Shown: positions 8,988-17,296, counted from the stretch's first letter. The stretch: DNA of 64,000 nucleotides from Propioniciclava sp. MC1595 (GCF_017569205.1 NZ_CP071870.1:2480001-2544000); one strand, 5' to 3'. Notes: a model not told the origin generated them from the sequence alone. Made by a program: numbers and translations.

Positions 8988-9002
8988 ACAACGACACGTT
9001 GT
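8988..9002. promoter_or_regulatory. Perfect inverted repeat ACAACG-N3-CGTTGT
   Basis: Two perfect 6-bp half sites with a three-base spacer lie in the 222-bp divergent region between rplM and the EF-G-like gene, 56 bp before the latter's ATG. The symmetry fits a dimeric repressor operator, but no regulator gene is adjacent. Confidence 0.35.
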
Positions 9003-9058
9003 AGGAGACATTTCACAATCCCTCGCGCTCGCGGGGCACGAGTGGCAAGGTAGCCCCC

Positions 9059-11158
9059 ATGAGTTCAAAGGTGAACAACGGACAGGTCCAGGTGAACAAG
9101 CCGGACGATGTACGCAACGTGGTGCTGGTCGGCACGGCGGGGTCGGGAAAGACCTCGCTGTTCGAGCAGCTGCTGCGGGCGCGCGTCGCCGGCTACAGGG
9201 GCGAGAAGGACGACGCCGAGCGTCTCTCCCAGCTCTACCTCGCGTCACTCGTGACGGGTGACGTCTTCGTCAACCTCCTCGACGCCCCCGGGCACGCCGA
9301 CTTCGTCGGTGAGCTGCGCGCGGGCATCCGGGCCGCGGACGCCGCGATCTTCGTGGTCAGCGCCTCCGACGGCATCGACGGCGCTGCCCAGGCCCTCTGG
9401 GAGGAGTGCGCCGAGGCCGGGCTCCCCCGCGTCATCGCGCTCACCAAGCTGGACGCGGCCCACTCCGACTTCGACACCGTCGTGGCCGAGTTGAAGGACA
9501 AGTTCGGCGAGGGCGTCCTCCCCACGCACGTCCCCGTCGGCTCCGGTGCCGGCATCAACGGCACGGTCGGCGTTCTCTCCCGTCGCTTCCGCGACTACTC
9601 CGCCGGTGGCGGCGAGCCGGTCCTCAACGAGCAGGACTCCAGCCACGACCACCTCATCGAGGAGCACCGCAACGCGCTGATCGAGGGCCTCATCCAGGAG
9701 GCCGACGACGCCGAGCTGATGGACTCCTACCTCGAGGGTGCCGACCCCGGTCGCGACTACCTCCTCGACGACCTGATGAAGGCGACTTCGGGCGCGAACC
9801 TGTACCCGGTCGTCCCCGTCATCCAGTCCTCCGGCCTGGGCACCGAGGAGCTGCTGAGCCTCATCGAGCAGGGCTTCCCGACGCCGAGCACGCACCCGAA
9901 CCCGACGATGGTGAAGCTGAACGGCGACGAGGTGGGCCCGGCCCCCTCCGACCCCGACGCCCCGCTGGTCGCCCAGGTGATCCGCACGACGACCGACCCG
10001 TTCGCGGGCCGCCTGTCGATGGTGCGCATCTACTCCGGCACCCTGCGCACCGACGACGTGGTGCACCTGTCGGGCCACAAGGCGTTCTTCCTCGGCCTCG
10101 ACCCCGACGAGTACCCCGACCGCGACCAGGAGGAGCGCATCGGCCAGATCCAGCAGGCGCAGGGCGTCGAGCTGAAGCCGAAGGCCTCCGCCATCGCGGG
10201 CGAGATCGTCATGCTGCCGAAGCTCGCCGCCGCCGAGACCGGCGACACCCTGTCCGCCAAGGACGACGTGGTGCTGATCCCCAACTGGAAGATGCCCGCC
10301 GCGCTGCTGCCGCTGGCCATCAAGGCCGCCACCCGCAACGACGAGGACAAGCTGTCCGGCGCGCTCAACCGCCTCGCGGTGGAGGACTCGACGGTCAAGC
10401 TCGGGCGCGGGGCGTCCGACCAGCTGGTGCTGTGGACCACGGGCCAGGCGCACGCCGACCTGCTGCTCAACCGCCTCAAGGACCGCTACGGCGTCAACGT
10501 CGAGCAGGAGGAGGTGAAGATCGCCCTGCGCGAGACCTTCACCGCCAAGGCGACGGCGCTCGGGCGCCACGTCAAGCAGTCCGGCGGCCACGGCCAGTAC
10601 GCCGTGGTGAACATCGAGGTCGAGCCGCTCGAGCGCGGCGCCGGCTTCGAGTTCGTCGACAAGGTCGTGGGTGGCGCGGTCCCGCGCAACTTCATCCCGT
10701 CGGTCGAGAAGGGCGCCAAGGCCCAACTCGACAAGGGCGTCATCGCGGGCTTCCCGATGGTGGACGTGCGGGTCACCCTGTTCGACGGCAAGGCCCACTC
10801 GGTCGACTCCTCCGACATGGCGTTCCAGATGGCGGCCGCGGCCGCGCTGAAGGAGGCCGCGGTGGTCGGCCGGAACGTCGCGCTGCTCGAGCCCGTCGAC
10901 CTCGTCACCGTCACCGTGGGCGAGGAGTACATGGGCGCGGTCATGACCGACATCTCCGGTCGCCGCGGGCAGATGCAGGGCACCGACACCGACGGCCGCA
11001 AGGTCATCATCTCGGCGCTGGTCCCGCAGCTGGAGCTGTCGCGCTACGCGATCGACCTGCGCGGCATCGCCCAGGGCACGGGTACGTTCACGCGGTCGTT
11101 CCACGGCTACGAGCTGCTGCCGGGCAACCTGGTGGAGAAGTTCGCCAAGAAGGACTGA
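9059..11158 (+). CDS. Elongation factor G-like GTPase (FusA2 type)
   Basis: The 699-residue protein has all five EF-G domains but is not the housekeeping EF-G, which is encoded at 61030-63147. Its G1 loop is GTAGSGKTSL instead of AHIDAGKTT, its G4 motif is TKLD instead of NKxD, and the RGIT switch I motif is missing. G3, DAPGH, is intact. The domain IV part reads GRHVKQSGGHGQYAVV and the C-terminus is GTGTFTRSFHGYELLP. It resembles the actinobacterial EF-G-like FusA2 group of poorly defined function, perhaps ribosome-associated. AAGG nine bases before the ATG supports the start. It is divergent from rplM, separated by an inverted repeat. Confidence 0.9.
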   Translation: MSSKVNNGQVQVNKPDDVRNVVLVGTAGSGKTSLFEQLLRARVAGYRGEKDDAERLSQLYLASLVTGDVFVNLLDAPGHADFVGELRAGIRAADAAIFVVSASDGIDGAAQALWEECAEAGLPRVIALTKLDAAHSDFDTVVAELKDKFGEGVLPTHVPVGSGAGINGTVGVLSRRFRDYSAGGGEPVLNEQDSSHDHLIEEHRNALIEGLIQEADDAELMDSYLEGADPGRDYLLDDLMKATSGANLYPVVPVIQSSGLGTEELLSLIEQGFPTPSTHPNPTMVKLNGDEVGPAPSDPDAPLVAQVIRTTTDPFAGRLSMVRIYSGTLRTDDVVHLSGHKAFFLGLDPDEYPDRDQEERIGQIQQAQGVELKPKASAIAGEIVMLPKLAAAETGDTLSAKDDVVLIPNWKMPAALLPLAIKAATRNDEDKLSGALNRLAVEDSTVKLGRGASDQLVLWTTGQAHADLLLNRLKDRYGVNVEQEEVKIALRETFTAKATALGRHVKQSGGHGQYAVVNIEVEPLERGAGFEFVDKVVGGAVPRNFIPSVEKGAKAQLDKGVIAGFPMVDVRVTLFDGKAHSVDSSDMAFQMAAAAALKEAAVVGRNVALLEPVDLVTVTVGEEYMGAVMTDISGRRGQMQGTDTDGRKVIISALVPQLELSRYAIDLRGIAQGTGTFTRSFHGYELLPGNLVEKFAKKD

Positions 11159-11218
11159 CGTCGATCAGCACAGTTCGGCGTCCCGGGTCCTCCCGGGGCG
11201 CCGCAGCCGTCTGTCGGC

Positions 11219-11776
11219 TCAGGCGTGCTCGGTCGGGGAGGGCTGCACCTGCACCGCGGGCGCCGGCAGGTCGGCGACCGCAGGGTCGGCGTCCACCTCG
11301 GGTCGGCGGCGGGGGAAGACCCACAGGCGCAGCATGATGTAGATGTACAGGCCCTCGATGCAGGCGGCGATGACGCGGGCGACCATGAGCGGCACCCCGA
11401 GGACGCCCAGGAAGGTGCCGAACCCGAGGATCCAGATCACGTAGTTGCTGACGATCACGAAGGTGTACTTGCTGGACTGCTTGCCCAGGTCGCCGTGCTC
11501 GCGGAAGTTCAGCCAGCGGTTGAGGAAGAACGCGTAGACCGACGCCAGCCCGTAGCCGATCGAGAAGGTGACGCCGTAGGGCACGTGCGGCATGTACTGG
11601 CCGACGATGGCCAGGAACCCCATGTCGAGTAGGAACGCGCTGCCGTTGATGAACGCGTACCCGATGAACGTGATGGGCAGGACGCGCTGCAGCTTGGCCG
11701 GCAGCGCCTCACGGATGCGCGTGGTGAACCGGGCGAACCATCGGGCCGCCGCACCATCGGTGCCGTCTCCGCGCAT
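11219..11776 (-). CDS. GtrA family membrane protein
   Basis: The 185-residue protein has the four-helix GtrA architecture: FIGYAFINGSAFLLDMGFLA, GVTFSIGYGLASVYAFFLNR, then the conserved WLNFREHG loop, then two further helices (YVIWILGFGTFLGVLGV; ARVIAACIEGLYIYIMLRLW). GtrA-like proteins help move lipid-linked sugars or are partners of membrane glycosyltransferases. The C-terminus is a Pro/Ala-rich tail of 30 residues. The ATG at 11776 follows a TATTCT box by seven bases and has no ribosome binding site, so leaderless translation is likely. It converges on the EF-G-like gene. Confidence 0.85.
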   Translation of the reverse strand: MRGDGTDGAAARWFARFTTRIREALPAKLQRVLPITFIGYAFINGSAFLLDMGFLAIVGQYMPHVPYGVTFSIGYGLASVYAFFLNRWLNFREHGDLGKQSSKYTFVIVSNYVIWILGFGTFLGVLGVPLMVARVIAACIEGLYIYIMLRLWVFPRRRPEVDADPAVADLPAPAVQVQPSPTEHA

Positions 11777-11852
11777 GGTCCGAAGAATAGGCGCGCCACC
11801 CAAGCCGCAACACCCGTTGCCGCCCGTTGGTCGGACGCCCCCGGCCGCGGTC

Positions 11853-12326
11853 TCAGACCTGCCGCAGGAACGCCAGCACGCCGTCGGCCAGCATCTGAAC
11901 CGCGATCGCGGCGAGCAGCATGCCGGCCACGCGCGTGAGCAGCACCGTGCCGGAGTTGTGCAGGAACCGCTGGATCGCGCCGGCGAAGCGGAGGAAGACC
12001 CAGACCAGCAGCAGCGCCGCGACGAGCGCCAGACCCACGGTCGCGAAGCCCCACAGCCCGGTCGGACGGGCCTGCTGCACGGCGAGCATCGTGGCGACGA
12101 TCGAGCCGGGGCCCGCCAGGAGCGGGATGCCGAGCGGGACGATTGCGATGTTGGTGGCGCCGGCCTCGGCGACCTCGCCCTCCCCCGCGCCGGTGAGCAA
12201 CTGCATGGCCACGAGCAGCAGGAGCAGCCCACCGGAGACCTGGAGGGCCTCGATGGTGATGTGCAGGTAGTCGAGGATGAACCGCCCGAAGATCGCGAAC
12301 AGGCCGATCACCCCGAAGGCCACCAT
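11853..12326 (-). pseudogene. MarC family membrane protein, N-terminus missing
   Basis: The 157 residues align by eye with the last three quarters of MarC-type integral membrane proteins: SMVAFGVIGLFAIFGRFIL, then SGGLLLLLVAMQLLTG, then IVPLGIPLLAGPGSIVATM. Intact members are about 200 residues and start with a helix followed by a DPPG-type motif. That first segment of about 45 residues is absent. The sequence upstream switches directly into the 3' end of the yccF-like gene, 34 bp away. The remaining frame is undamaged, so a shortened product could still be made from the ATG at 12326, but loss of the first helix suggests a deletion remnant. Confidence 0.6.
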
Positions 12327-12360
12327 GGACGCCCCCGCTACATCTTGCGGCCTACGGTTG

Positions 12361-12771
12361 TCAGATCGTGAAGATTGGTCGCGTTCCCGCCGGAATGGAG
12401 TCAGAATCCACGATCTGCTTGCCGAAGGGGAAGCAGGTCACGGGGATCATCTTCAGGTTCGCGATCGCGAGCGGGATGCCGACGATCGTGATCGCCTGCG
12501 CCGCCGCCGTGGTCAGGTGGCCGATCGCCAGCCACAGGCCGCCGATGACGAACCAGATGCCGTTCATGAGCGCCGAGCCGGCACCCGAGGTCGGCTTGGT
12601 CACGACGGTCTTGCCGAAGGGCCACAGGGCGTAGGTCCCCATCCGGAACGACGCGATCCCGGCCGGGATCGTGATGATGAGCACGCAGGCCAGCAGCCCG
12701 AACAGGAAGTAGCCCAGGGCCAGCCAGATTCCGCCGAAGAGAAGCCAGATGATGTTCAAGATGGCGCGCAC
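12361..12771 (-). CDS. YccF domain-containing inner membrane protein
   Basis: The 136-residue protein carries two copies of the YccF (DUF307) unit: NIIWLLFGGIWLALGYFLFG with IPAGIASFRMGTYALWPFGK, and NGIWFVIGGLWLAIGHL with VGIPLAIANLKMIPVTCFPFGK. Each unit has two membrane helices and ends in a PFGK motif. Molecular function is unknown for the family. It is divergent from trmB, and the truncated marC lies 34 bp downstream. Confidence 0.88.
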   Translation of the reverse strand: MRAILNIIWLLFGGIWLALGYFLFGLLACVLIITIPAGIASFRMGTYALWPFGKTVVTKPTSGAGSALMNGIWFVIGGLWLAIGHLTTAAAQAITIVGIPLAIANLKMIPVTCFPFGKQIVDSDSIPAGTRPIFTI

Positions 12772-12830
12772 CGGAGCGCTCCTTCCATGCGGGGACGCCT
12801 CCCAGTCTAGTCGGCCGGTAGGCTCTCCGC

Positions 12831-13631
12831 GTGCCGCGTCCTGATCGTCCCCGGGTCCACCGGGAGGTTGTCTCCTACGTCCGTCGCTCCGCCCGGATGA
12901 ACGCCTCCCAGGAGAAGGCGTGGACGACGCTGGCCGACGACCTGGTCATCCGCGTCCCGGCGCGGGAGCTCTCCACGTCGGTGCACCCGGACGCCCACGT
13001 GGACTGGGCCGCCACGTTCGGCCGCGAGGCCCCACTGTTCGTCGAGATCGGTTCCGGCCGGGGCGAGGCCCTGGTCGCGCTCGCCGAGCAGCACCCGGAG
13101 GCGAACGTGGTGGCGTTCGAGGTCTTCCAGCCGGCGGTCGCCTCCACGCTGAGCCGGATCAACCGCCACGGCGTCACCAACGTCCGCGTCGTGCTCGCCA
13201 ACGGCGTCGAGGGGCTGGAGCACCTGTTCGCCCCCGTCACGGTCGCCGAGCTGTGGACGTTCTTCCCCGACCCCTGGCACAAGCCCCGCCACCACAAGCG
13301 CCGGCTGGTCAGCCCCGAGTTCGCCGAGCTCGTCGCCTCGCGGCTGGTGCCGGGCGGGCAGTGGCGGCTGGCCACCGACTGGGCCGACTACGCCGAGGCG
13401 ATGCGCGAGGTGCTCGACGTCGCCCCGGGGCTGGTCAACGTGCACGGCGGGTGGGCCCCCCGCTGGGCCGAGCGCCCCCTCACCAAGTACGAGCAGCGCG
13501 GCCTCGACGCCGGGCGCGAGGTCCACGACCTCACCTACCGACGCCCGGACGCCGACGCCGACGTCCCCACGGTGCCCGACCTGCTCCACCGCGAACCGCG
13601 GCCCGGGGCGTCCGGGGAGGTGCCGTTGTGA
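12831..13631 (+). CDS. trmB: tRNA (guanosine(46)-N7)-methyltransferase
   Basis: The 266-residue protein has the SAM-binding motif FVEIGSGRGEAL and the TrmB signature ELWTFFPDPWHKPRHHKRRLV. It also has a RWAERPLTKYEQRGLDAGREV C-terminal block that binds the tRNA. It makes m7G46 in the tRNA variable loop. The GTG start at 12831 is preceded by TAGGCT six bases upstream and no ribosome binding site, suggesting a leaderless mRNA. Its stop overlaps the truA GTG start, and truA overlaps the next methyltransferase, so this is a tight RNA-modification operon. Confidence 0.94.
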   Translation: MPRPDRPRVHREVVSYVRRSARMNASQEKAWTTLADDLVIRVPARELSTSVHPDAHVDWAATFGREAPLFVEIGSGRGEALVALAEQHPEANVVAFEVFQPAVASTLSRINRHGVTNVRVVLANGVEGLEHLFAPVTVAELWTFFPDPWHKPRHHKRRLVSPEFAELVASRLVPGGQWRLATDWADYAEAMREVLDVAPGLVNVHGGWAPRWAERPLTKYEQRGLDAGREVHDLTYRRPDADADVPTVPDLLHREPRPGASGEVPL

Positions 13632-14449
13632 CGCAGGCCGCACCGACGCGCTACCGGCTGGACCTCGCCTACGACGGCCGCGACTTCCACGGCTGGGCCA
13701 CGCAGGACGGCTTCCGCAGCGTGCAGGGCACCCTCGAGCACTGGATCAGCACCGTGCTGCGCCTGCCCGAGCCGGTCAGCCTCACGGTGGCCGGCCGCAC
13801 CGACGCCGGGGTGCACGCGCGCGGCCAGGTGGCCCACGTCGACCTGCCCGCGGACGACCTGGCCGAGGAGCTGCAGCGACGCCTCGGCCGCGTGCTGCCC
13901 GACGACGTGGTGGTGCACCGGGTCCGGGTGGCGCCCGAGGGCTTCGACGCCCGCTTCGCCGCGATCTGGCGCCGCTACGTGTTCCGCCTGGCCGACGACT
14001 CCCCCGACCCGCTGGTGCGCCACACGGCCGTGCGCGTGCGCGGCCCCCTCGACGTGGCCGCGGTCGACGCGGGCGCGCGCTCGCTGGTCGGCCTGCACGA
14101 CTTCGGCGCGTTCTGCAAGCGCCGCGAGGGCGCGACCACGATCCGGGAGATGCTGGAGTGCCACGCCGAGCGCTCCCCCGCCGGGCTGGTCGAGGTGACC
14201 CTGCGCGCCGACGCGTTCTGCCACTCGATGGTCCGCTCGGTGGTCGGCGCCCTCGTCGCGGTCGGCCAGGGGCAGCGGGACGCCGCGTGGCTGGCGTCCC
14301 TGCTCGACCGGGTCGACCGGGCCGGCGACGTGACGGTCCTCCCGCCCCACGGGCTCGTGCTCGAGGAGGTCGGCTACCCCGACGACGACCAGCTGGCCGC
14401 GCGCCAGCTCGAGGCCCGTGCCCGCCGCGACGAGAGGCCCCTACCATGA
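13628..14449 (+). CDS. truA: tRNA pseudouridine(38-40) synthase
   Basis: The 273-residue TruA has the LDLAYDGRDFHGWA start and the catalytic aspartate in AGRTDAGVHARGQVAH. FCKRREGATTIREM and DAFCHSMVRSVVGALVAVG are also present. It isomerises uridines 38-40 in the tRNA anticodon arm. The GTG at 13628 overlaps the trmB stop (GTGA), and its own stop overlaps the next ATG (ATGA). In many actinobacteria truA follows rplQ; here it sits with trmB instead. Confidence 0.95.
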   Translation: MTQAAPTRYRLDLAYDGRDFHGWATQDGFRSVQGTLEHWISTVLRLPEPVSLTVAGRTDAGVHARGQVAHVDLPADDLAEELQRRLGRVLPDDVVVHRVRVAPEGFDARFAAIWRRYVFRLADDSPDPLVRHTAVRVRGPLDVAAVDAGARSLVGLHDFGAFCKRREGATTIREMLECHAERSPAGLVEVTLRADAFCHSMVRSVVGALVAVGQGQRDAAWLASLLDRVDRAGDVTVLPPHGLVLEEVGYPDDDQLAARQLEARARRDERPLP

Positions 14450-15060
14450 CGCACTACTTCGAGACGCCGACCTCCGAGGAGCGCCGCCGCACGATCGACG
14501 TCCGGTTCTGGGACACCGACTGGACCTTCACGACCGCCGCAGGCGTGTTCTCCGGGGACGGGCTGGACCTCGGCACGGGCGTCCTGCTGCGCACGCACAC
14601 CCCGGACGCCGGCGCCCGCCGGATCCTCGACCTGGGCTGCGGGTACGGCGTGCTGACCGTGGCCGCGGCGTCCGCCGCACCGGGCGCGACCGTGGACGCC
14701 GTGGACACCAACGAGCGCGCCCTCGCGCTGACCCGCCTCAACGCGGCCGCGCACGGCGTAGATGACCGTGTGCGGGCCACGCTGCCCGAGGACGCCGACC
14801 CGGAGGCCCGCTACGACGAGATCTGGTCCAACCCACCGATCCGGATCGGCAAGGAGGCCCTGCACGCCCTGCTGCTGCACTGGTTGGCCCGCCTGGCGCC
14901 GGGCGGCGTGGCCCGCCTGGTGGTGGGCCGCAACCTCGGCGCGGACTCGCTGCAGCGCTGGCTGCAGGAGCAGGGCTACCGCTGCGACCGGACCGCTTCG
15001 GCCAAGGGATTCCGGGTGTTCGAGGTCGCACCCCTTGTCATCCAACCTGCGTCCGACTAG
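14446..15060 (+). CDS. Class I SAM-dependent methyltransferase (RsmC C-terminal domain-like)
   Basis: The 204-residue protein begins HYFETPTSEERRRTIDVRF and has a long N-terminal beta region (WTFTTAAGVFSGDGLDLGT). Its SAM motif is ILDLGCGYGVLTV, and IWSNPPIRIGKEA is the NPPxR motif of N2-guanine and RsmC-like enzymes. Such short RsmC-like proteins are generally annotated as rRNA (guanine-N2) methyltransferases; the exact target here is unknown. It is translationally coupled to truA through ATGA. Confidence 0.88.
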   Translation: MTHYFETPTSEERRRTIDVRFWDTDWTFTTAAGVFSGDGLDLGTGVLLRTHTPDAGARRILDLGCGYGVLTVAAASAAPGATVDAVDTNERALALTRLNAAAHGVDDRVRATLPEDADPEARYDEIWSNPPIRIGKEALHALLLHWLARLAPGGVARLVVGRNLGADSLQRWLQEQGYRCDRTASAKGFRVFEVAPLVIQPASD

Positions 15061-15108
15061 CCTCGACGAATCGAGCGCAGGCGCCCGCCGCGCGGAGAGG
15101 AGTTGCCC

Positions 15109-15318
15109 ATGGGACTCGGTGACAAGATCTCGAACAAGGCCGAGGAGCTGGCCGGCAAGGCCAAGGAAGCTGCCGGCGACGTGACGGACAACGAACGCCT
15201 CGAGGCTGAGGGCAAGGCCGAACAACTCGGCGCCAAGGCCAAGCAGGCGGGCGAGAACGTCAAGGACGCAGGCCGGAACCTGGCTGACGGCGTCAAGGAC
15301 GCCTTCGACGGCCGATAG
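15109..15318 (+). CDS. CsbD family stress protein
   Basis: This 69-residue, highly charged protein (GDKISNKAEELAGKAKEAAG, then a second AEGKAEQLGAKAKQAGENVK repeat) matches the CsbD family, which has a disordered or helical Lys/Glu/Ala composition and is often induced by general stress. GAGAGGAG lies about eight bases before the ATG at 15109. It stands alone between the tRNA-modification operon and sodA. Its role is unknown beyond the stress association of the family. Confidence 0.85.
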   Translation: MGLGDKISNKAEELAGKAKEAAGDVTDNERLEAEGKAEQLGAKAKQAGENVKDAGRNLADGVKDAFDGR

Positions 15319-15500
15319 CACTCGACCACCACCACTCTCCCGAACGGGGTGCCGGAGACTAATCCCGCACCCCGTTCGGCGCGTCCGGGGGGGGTGCCGG
15401 CTCCTGCCGGCCGGCAGCGCACCGTGGCGATGCGCAGGGCGACGCCATCGCCGACCGTCCTACCCGCGCGGTGCTGCAGCTTTCACCCCCGCTGACCCCC

Positions 15501-15544
15501 TTGCCCTTCCCGCAGGGGGGAATAGGGTGGGGACGCTCGCTGTT
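15501..15544 (+). promoter_or_regulatory. sodA promoter region (two overlapping readings)
   Basis: A housekeeping reading is TTGCCC (15501-15506) with a 16-bp spacer to TAGGGT (15523-15528). An alternative is GGAAT (15519-15523) followed, after exactly 18 bp, by GTT (15542-15544), the pattern of the SigR/SigH oxidative-stress sigma factors of actinobacteria. Both lie within 80 bp of the sodA ATG. Confidence 0.5.
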
Positions 15545-15581
15545 GCACGCAACGACGACCCGAACGAGAGGAAGCAACCCG

Positions 15582-16193
15582 ATGACGTACACCCTTCCGG
15601 AGCTCGACTACGACTACAGCGCCCTCGAGCCGCACATCTCGGCCCAGATCATGGAGCTGCACCACAGCAAGCACCACCAGGCCTACGTGACCGGCGCCAA
15701 CACCGCGCTGGAGAAGCTGGCCGAGGCCCGCGAGACCGGCAACTTCGCCGCGATCAACAAGCTCGAGAAGGACCTGGCCTTCCACCTCGGTGGCCACGTG
15801 AACCACTCGGTGTTCTGGAAGAACATGTCCCCCGACGGCGGCGGCGCCCCCGAGGGTGAGGTCGCGGCCGCGATCGACGAGTTCTTCGGCTCGTTCGACG
15901 GGTTCCAGAAGCAGTTCAACGAGTCCGCCAACGGCATCCAGGGCTCCGGCTGGTCGATGCTGGTGTGGGACACCCTCGGCAGGCGCCTCAACATCAACCA
16001 GCTCTTCGACCAGCAGGGCAACCTGCCCGTCGGCCAGCTGCCGATCCTGCAGCTCGACATGTGGGAGCACGCGTTCTACCTGCAGTACAAGAACGTGAAG
16101 GGCGACTACGTCAAGGCGTGGTGGAACGTCATCAACTGGGCCAACGTCGGCGAGCGCCTCGCCGCGGCCCGTGCCGCCGAGATCGCCTACTGA
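15582..16193 (+). CDS. sodA: Superoxide dismutase, Fe/Mn family
   Basis: The 203-residue protein dismutates superoxide in the cytoplasm. Metal-ligand regions are visible: [11 protein letters not shown] (first His), [14 protein letters not shown] (second His), and [12 protein letters not shown] (Asp and third His). [10 protein letters not shown] and NWANVGERL are typical. Metal choice cannot be read from the sequence; propionibacterial homologues are known to use Fe or Mn. GAGAGGAAG precedes the ATG at 15582. Transcription ends at the strong hairpin at 16219-16260. Confidence 0.96.
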   Translation: MTYTLPELDYDYSALEPHISAQIMELHHSKHHQAYVTGANTALEKLAEARETGNFAAINKLEKDLAFHLGGHVNHSVFWKNMSPDGGGAPEGEVAAAIDEFFGSFDGFQKQFNESANGIQGSGWSMLVWDTLGRRLNINQLFDQQGNLPVGQLPILQLDMWEHAFYLQYKNVKGDYVKAWWNVINWANVGERLAAARAAEIAY

Positions 16194-16218
16194 TCGGCGA
16201 CCGCAACCCGCGCAGACC

Positions 16219-16260
16219 GCCGCTGCCGGCGTCCCCCGTGGACGCCGGCAGCGGCTTTTT
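16219..16260 (+). terminator. Intrinsic terminator after sodA
   Basis: A perfect 15-bp stem (16219-16233 with 16241-16255) has a seven-base loop and is followed by TTTTT. It begins 25 bp after the sodA stop codon. This is the only hairpin in the window with a clear five-T tract. Confidence 0.92.
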
Positions 16261-16305
16261 CTGGTCACTCCGACCAGCCAACCTGATGAAACACTGAGAG
16301 TCAGT

Positions 16306-16334
16306 TTGAGATTTTCTCAGAAACAGCGGATAGT
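16306..16334 (+). promoter_or_regulatory. Candidate rpf promoter
   Basis: TTGAGA (16306-16311) and GATAGT (16329-16334) are 17 bp apart, and the region is AT-rich for this genome. It would give a leader of about 35 nt with GTCAGGAGT ahead of the TTG start. Confidence 0.5.
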
Positions 16335-16374
16335 AGAGGGTGAAAGAACTTGTTCCGCACGTCAGGAGTCCGTC

Positions 16375-17283
16375 TTGCCCATCTCGACCAAGCTCGTCGC
16401 CGTCGCTGCCAGCGCGGCTGTGCTGGTGACCGGCGCCGGTGTCGCCATCGGCGCCACGCAGGGGCAGCCCGCCACGGTGGCCACCGTCGCCCAGCCCGCG
16501 CCCGTGACCACCGACATCCGCGTGTGGGCCGACAACACCACCCACTGGCTCAACCTCACCGAGCCCACCGTCAGCCAGGCCATCGCGGCCGCCGGCGTCA
16601 AGCTCGGCAACCTTGATCGTGTCTCCCCCGCCATCGGCACCGTCCTGAAGGCCGGCGACACCATCACCGTCCAGCGCGTGGCCGTCACCAGCGAGACCAA
16701 GGTCGTCACGCTCGAGTTCCCCACCACCGAGGTGAAGGACCCCTCGCTGGCCAAGGGGCAGCGCAAGGTGAAGACCGAGGGCGTCAATGGCACCCGTGAG
16801 GACGTCGTCGAGGTCGTCACGGTCGACGGCGTGGTCGAGAGCACCAAGACCCTCTCCGAGACGGTCACCCTCGAGCCGGTCGCCCAGGTCGTCCGCGTCG
16901 GCACGAAGGTCGCCGAGCCGAAGAAGGTCGAGCCCAGGAAGGTCACCTCCCGTTCGACCGAGCGCACCACGCCGGCCACGAAGTCGACCCCGCCGAAGGA
17001 CTCCGCCCCGGCTCCCGAGCCCAAGGGTGGCGCCATCAACCTGGCCCGCGCCGACATGTGGGACCGGATCGCCCAGTGCGAGTCTACCGGCCGCTGGAAC
17101 ATCAACACCGGCAACGGCTACTACGGCGGCCTCCAGTTCAGCCTGGCCACCTGGCGCTCGGTGAACGGCCCCGACTTCGCGGCCTACCCGCACCAGGCCT
17201 CGCGCGCCGAGCAGATCACGGTCGCGAACCGGCTCTACGCCCAGCGCGGCCTGCAGCCCTGGGGCTGCCGCCACGCGGCCTGA
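16375..17283 (+). CDS. rpf: Resuscitation-promoting factor (RpfB-like, DUF348-G5-Rpf)
   Basis: The 302-residue secreted protein starts at TTG 16375, six bases after AGGAG, and opens with a signal sequence (KLVAVAASAAVLVTGAGVAI). One DUF348 domain (about 45-105; IRVWADNTTHWLNLTEPTV) is followed by a G5 domain (about 106-180) and a Pro/Lys/Thr linker. The Rpf catalytic domain spans about 225-302 (MWDRIAQCESTGRWNI...GLQFSLATW...WGCRH). The catalytic glutamate follows the Cys of CESTG near residue 236. Rpf enzymes cut peptidoglycan and revive dormant actinobacteria. Mycobacterial RpfB has three DUF348 repeats; only one is present here. A strong hairpin follows. Confidence 0.93.
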   Translation: MPISTKLVAVAASAAVLVTGAGVAIGATQGQPATVATVAQPAPVTTDIRVWADNTTHWLNLTEPTVSQAIAAAGVKLGNLDRVSPAIGTVLKAGDTITVQRVAVTSETKVVTLEFPTTEVKDPSLAKGQRKVKTEGVNGTREDVVEVVTVDGVVESTKTLSETVTLEPVAQVVRVGTKVAEPKKVEPRKVTSRSTERTTPATKSTPPKDSAPAPEPKGGAINLARADMWDRIAQCESTGRWNINTGNGYYGGLQFSLATWRSVNGPDFAAYPHQASRAEQITVANRLYAQRGLQPWGCRHAA

Positions 17284-17296
17284 CCCACGTCAGCCC

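Noticed and set aside
11219-12232. A 337-residue protein including the GtrA domain
   Set aside because: The first 150 residues are Arg/Ser-rich shadow of the marC remnant; the true start is the ATG at 11776.
16261-16374. Cyclic-di-AMP (ydaO) riboswitch before rpf
   Set aside because: Only about 110 bp are available between the sodA terminator and the start, and none of the expected paired core is visible.
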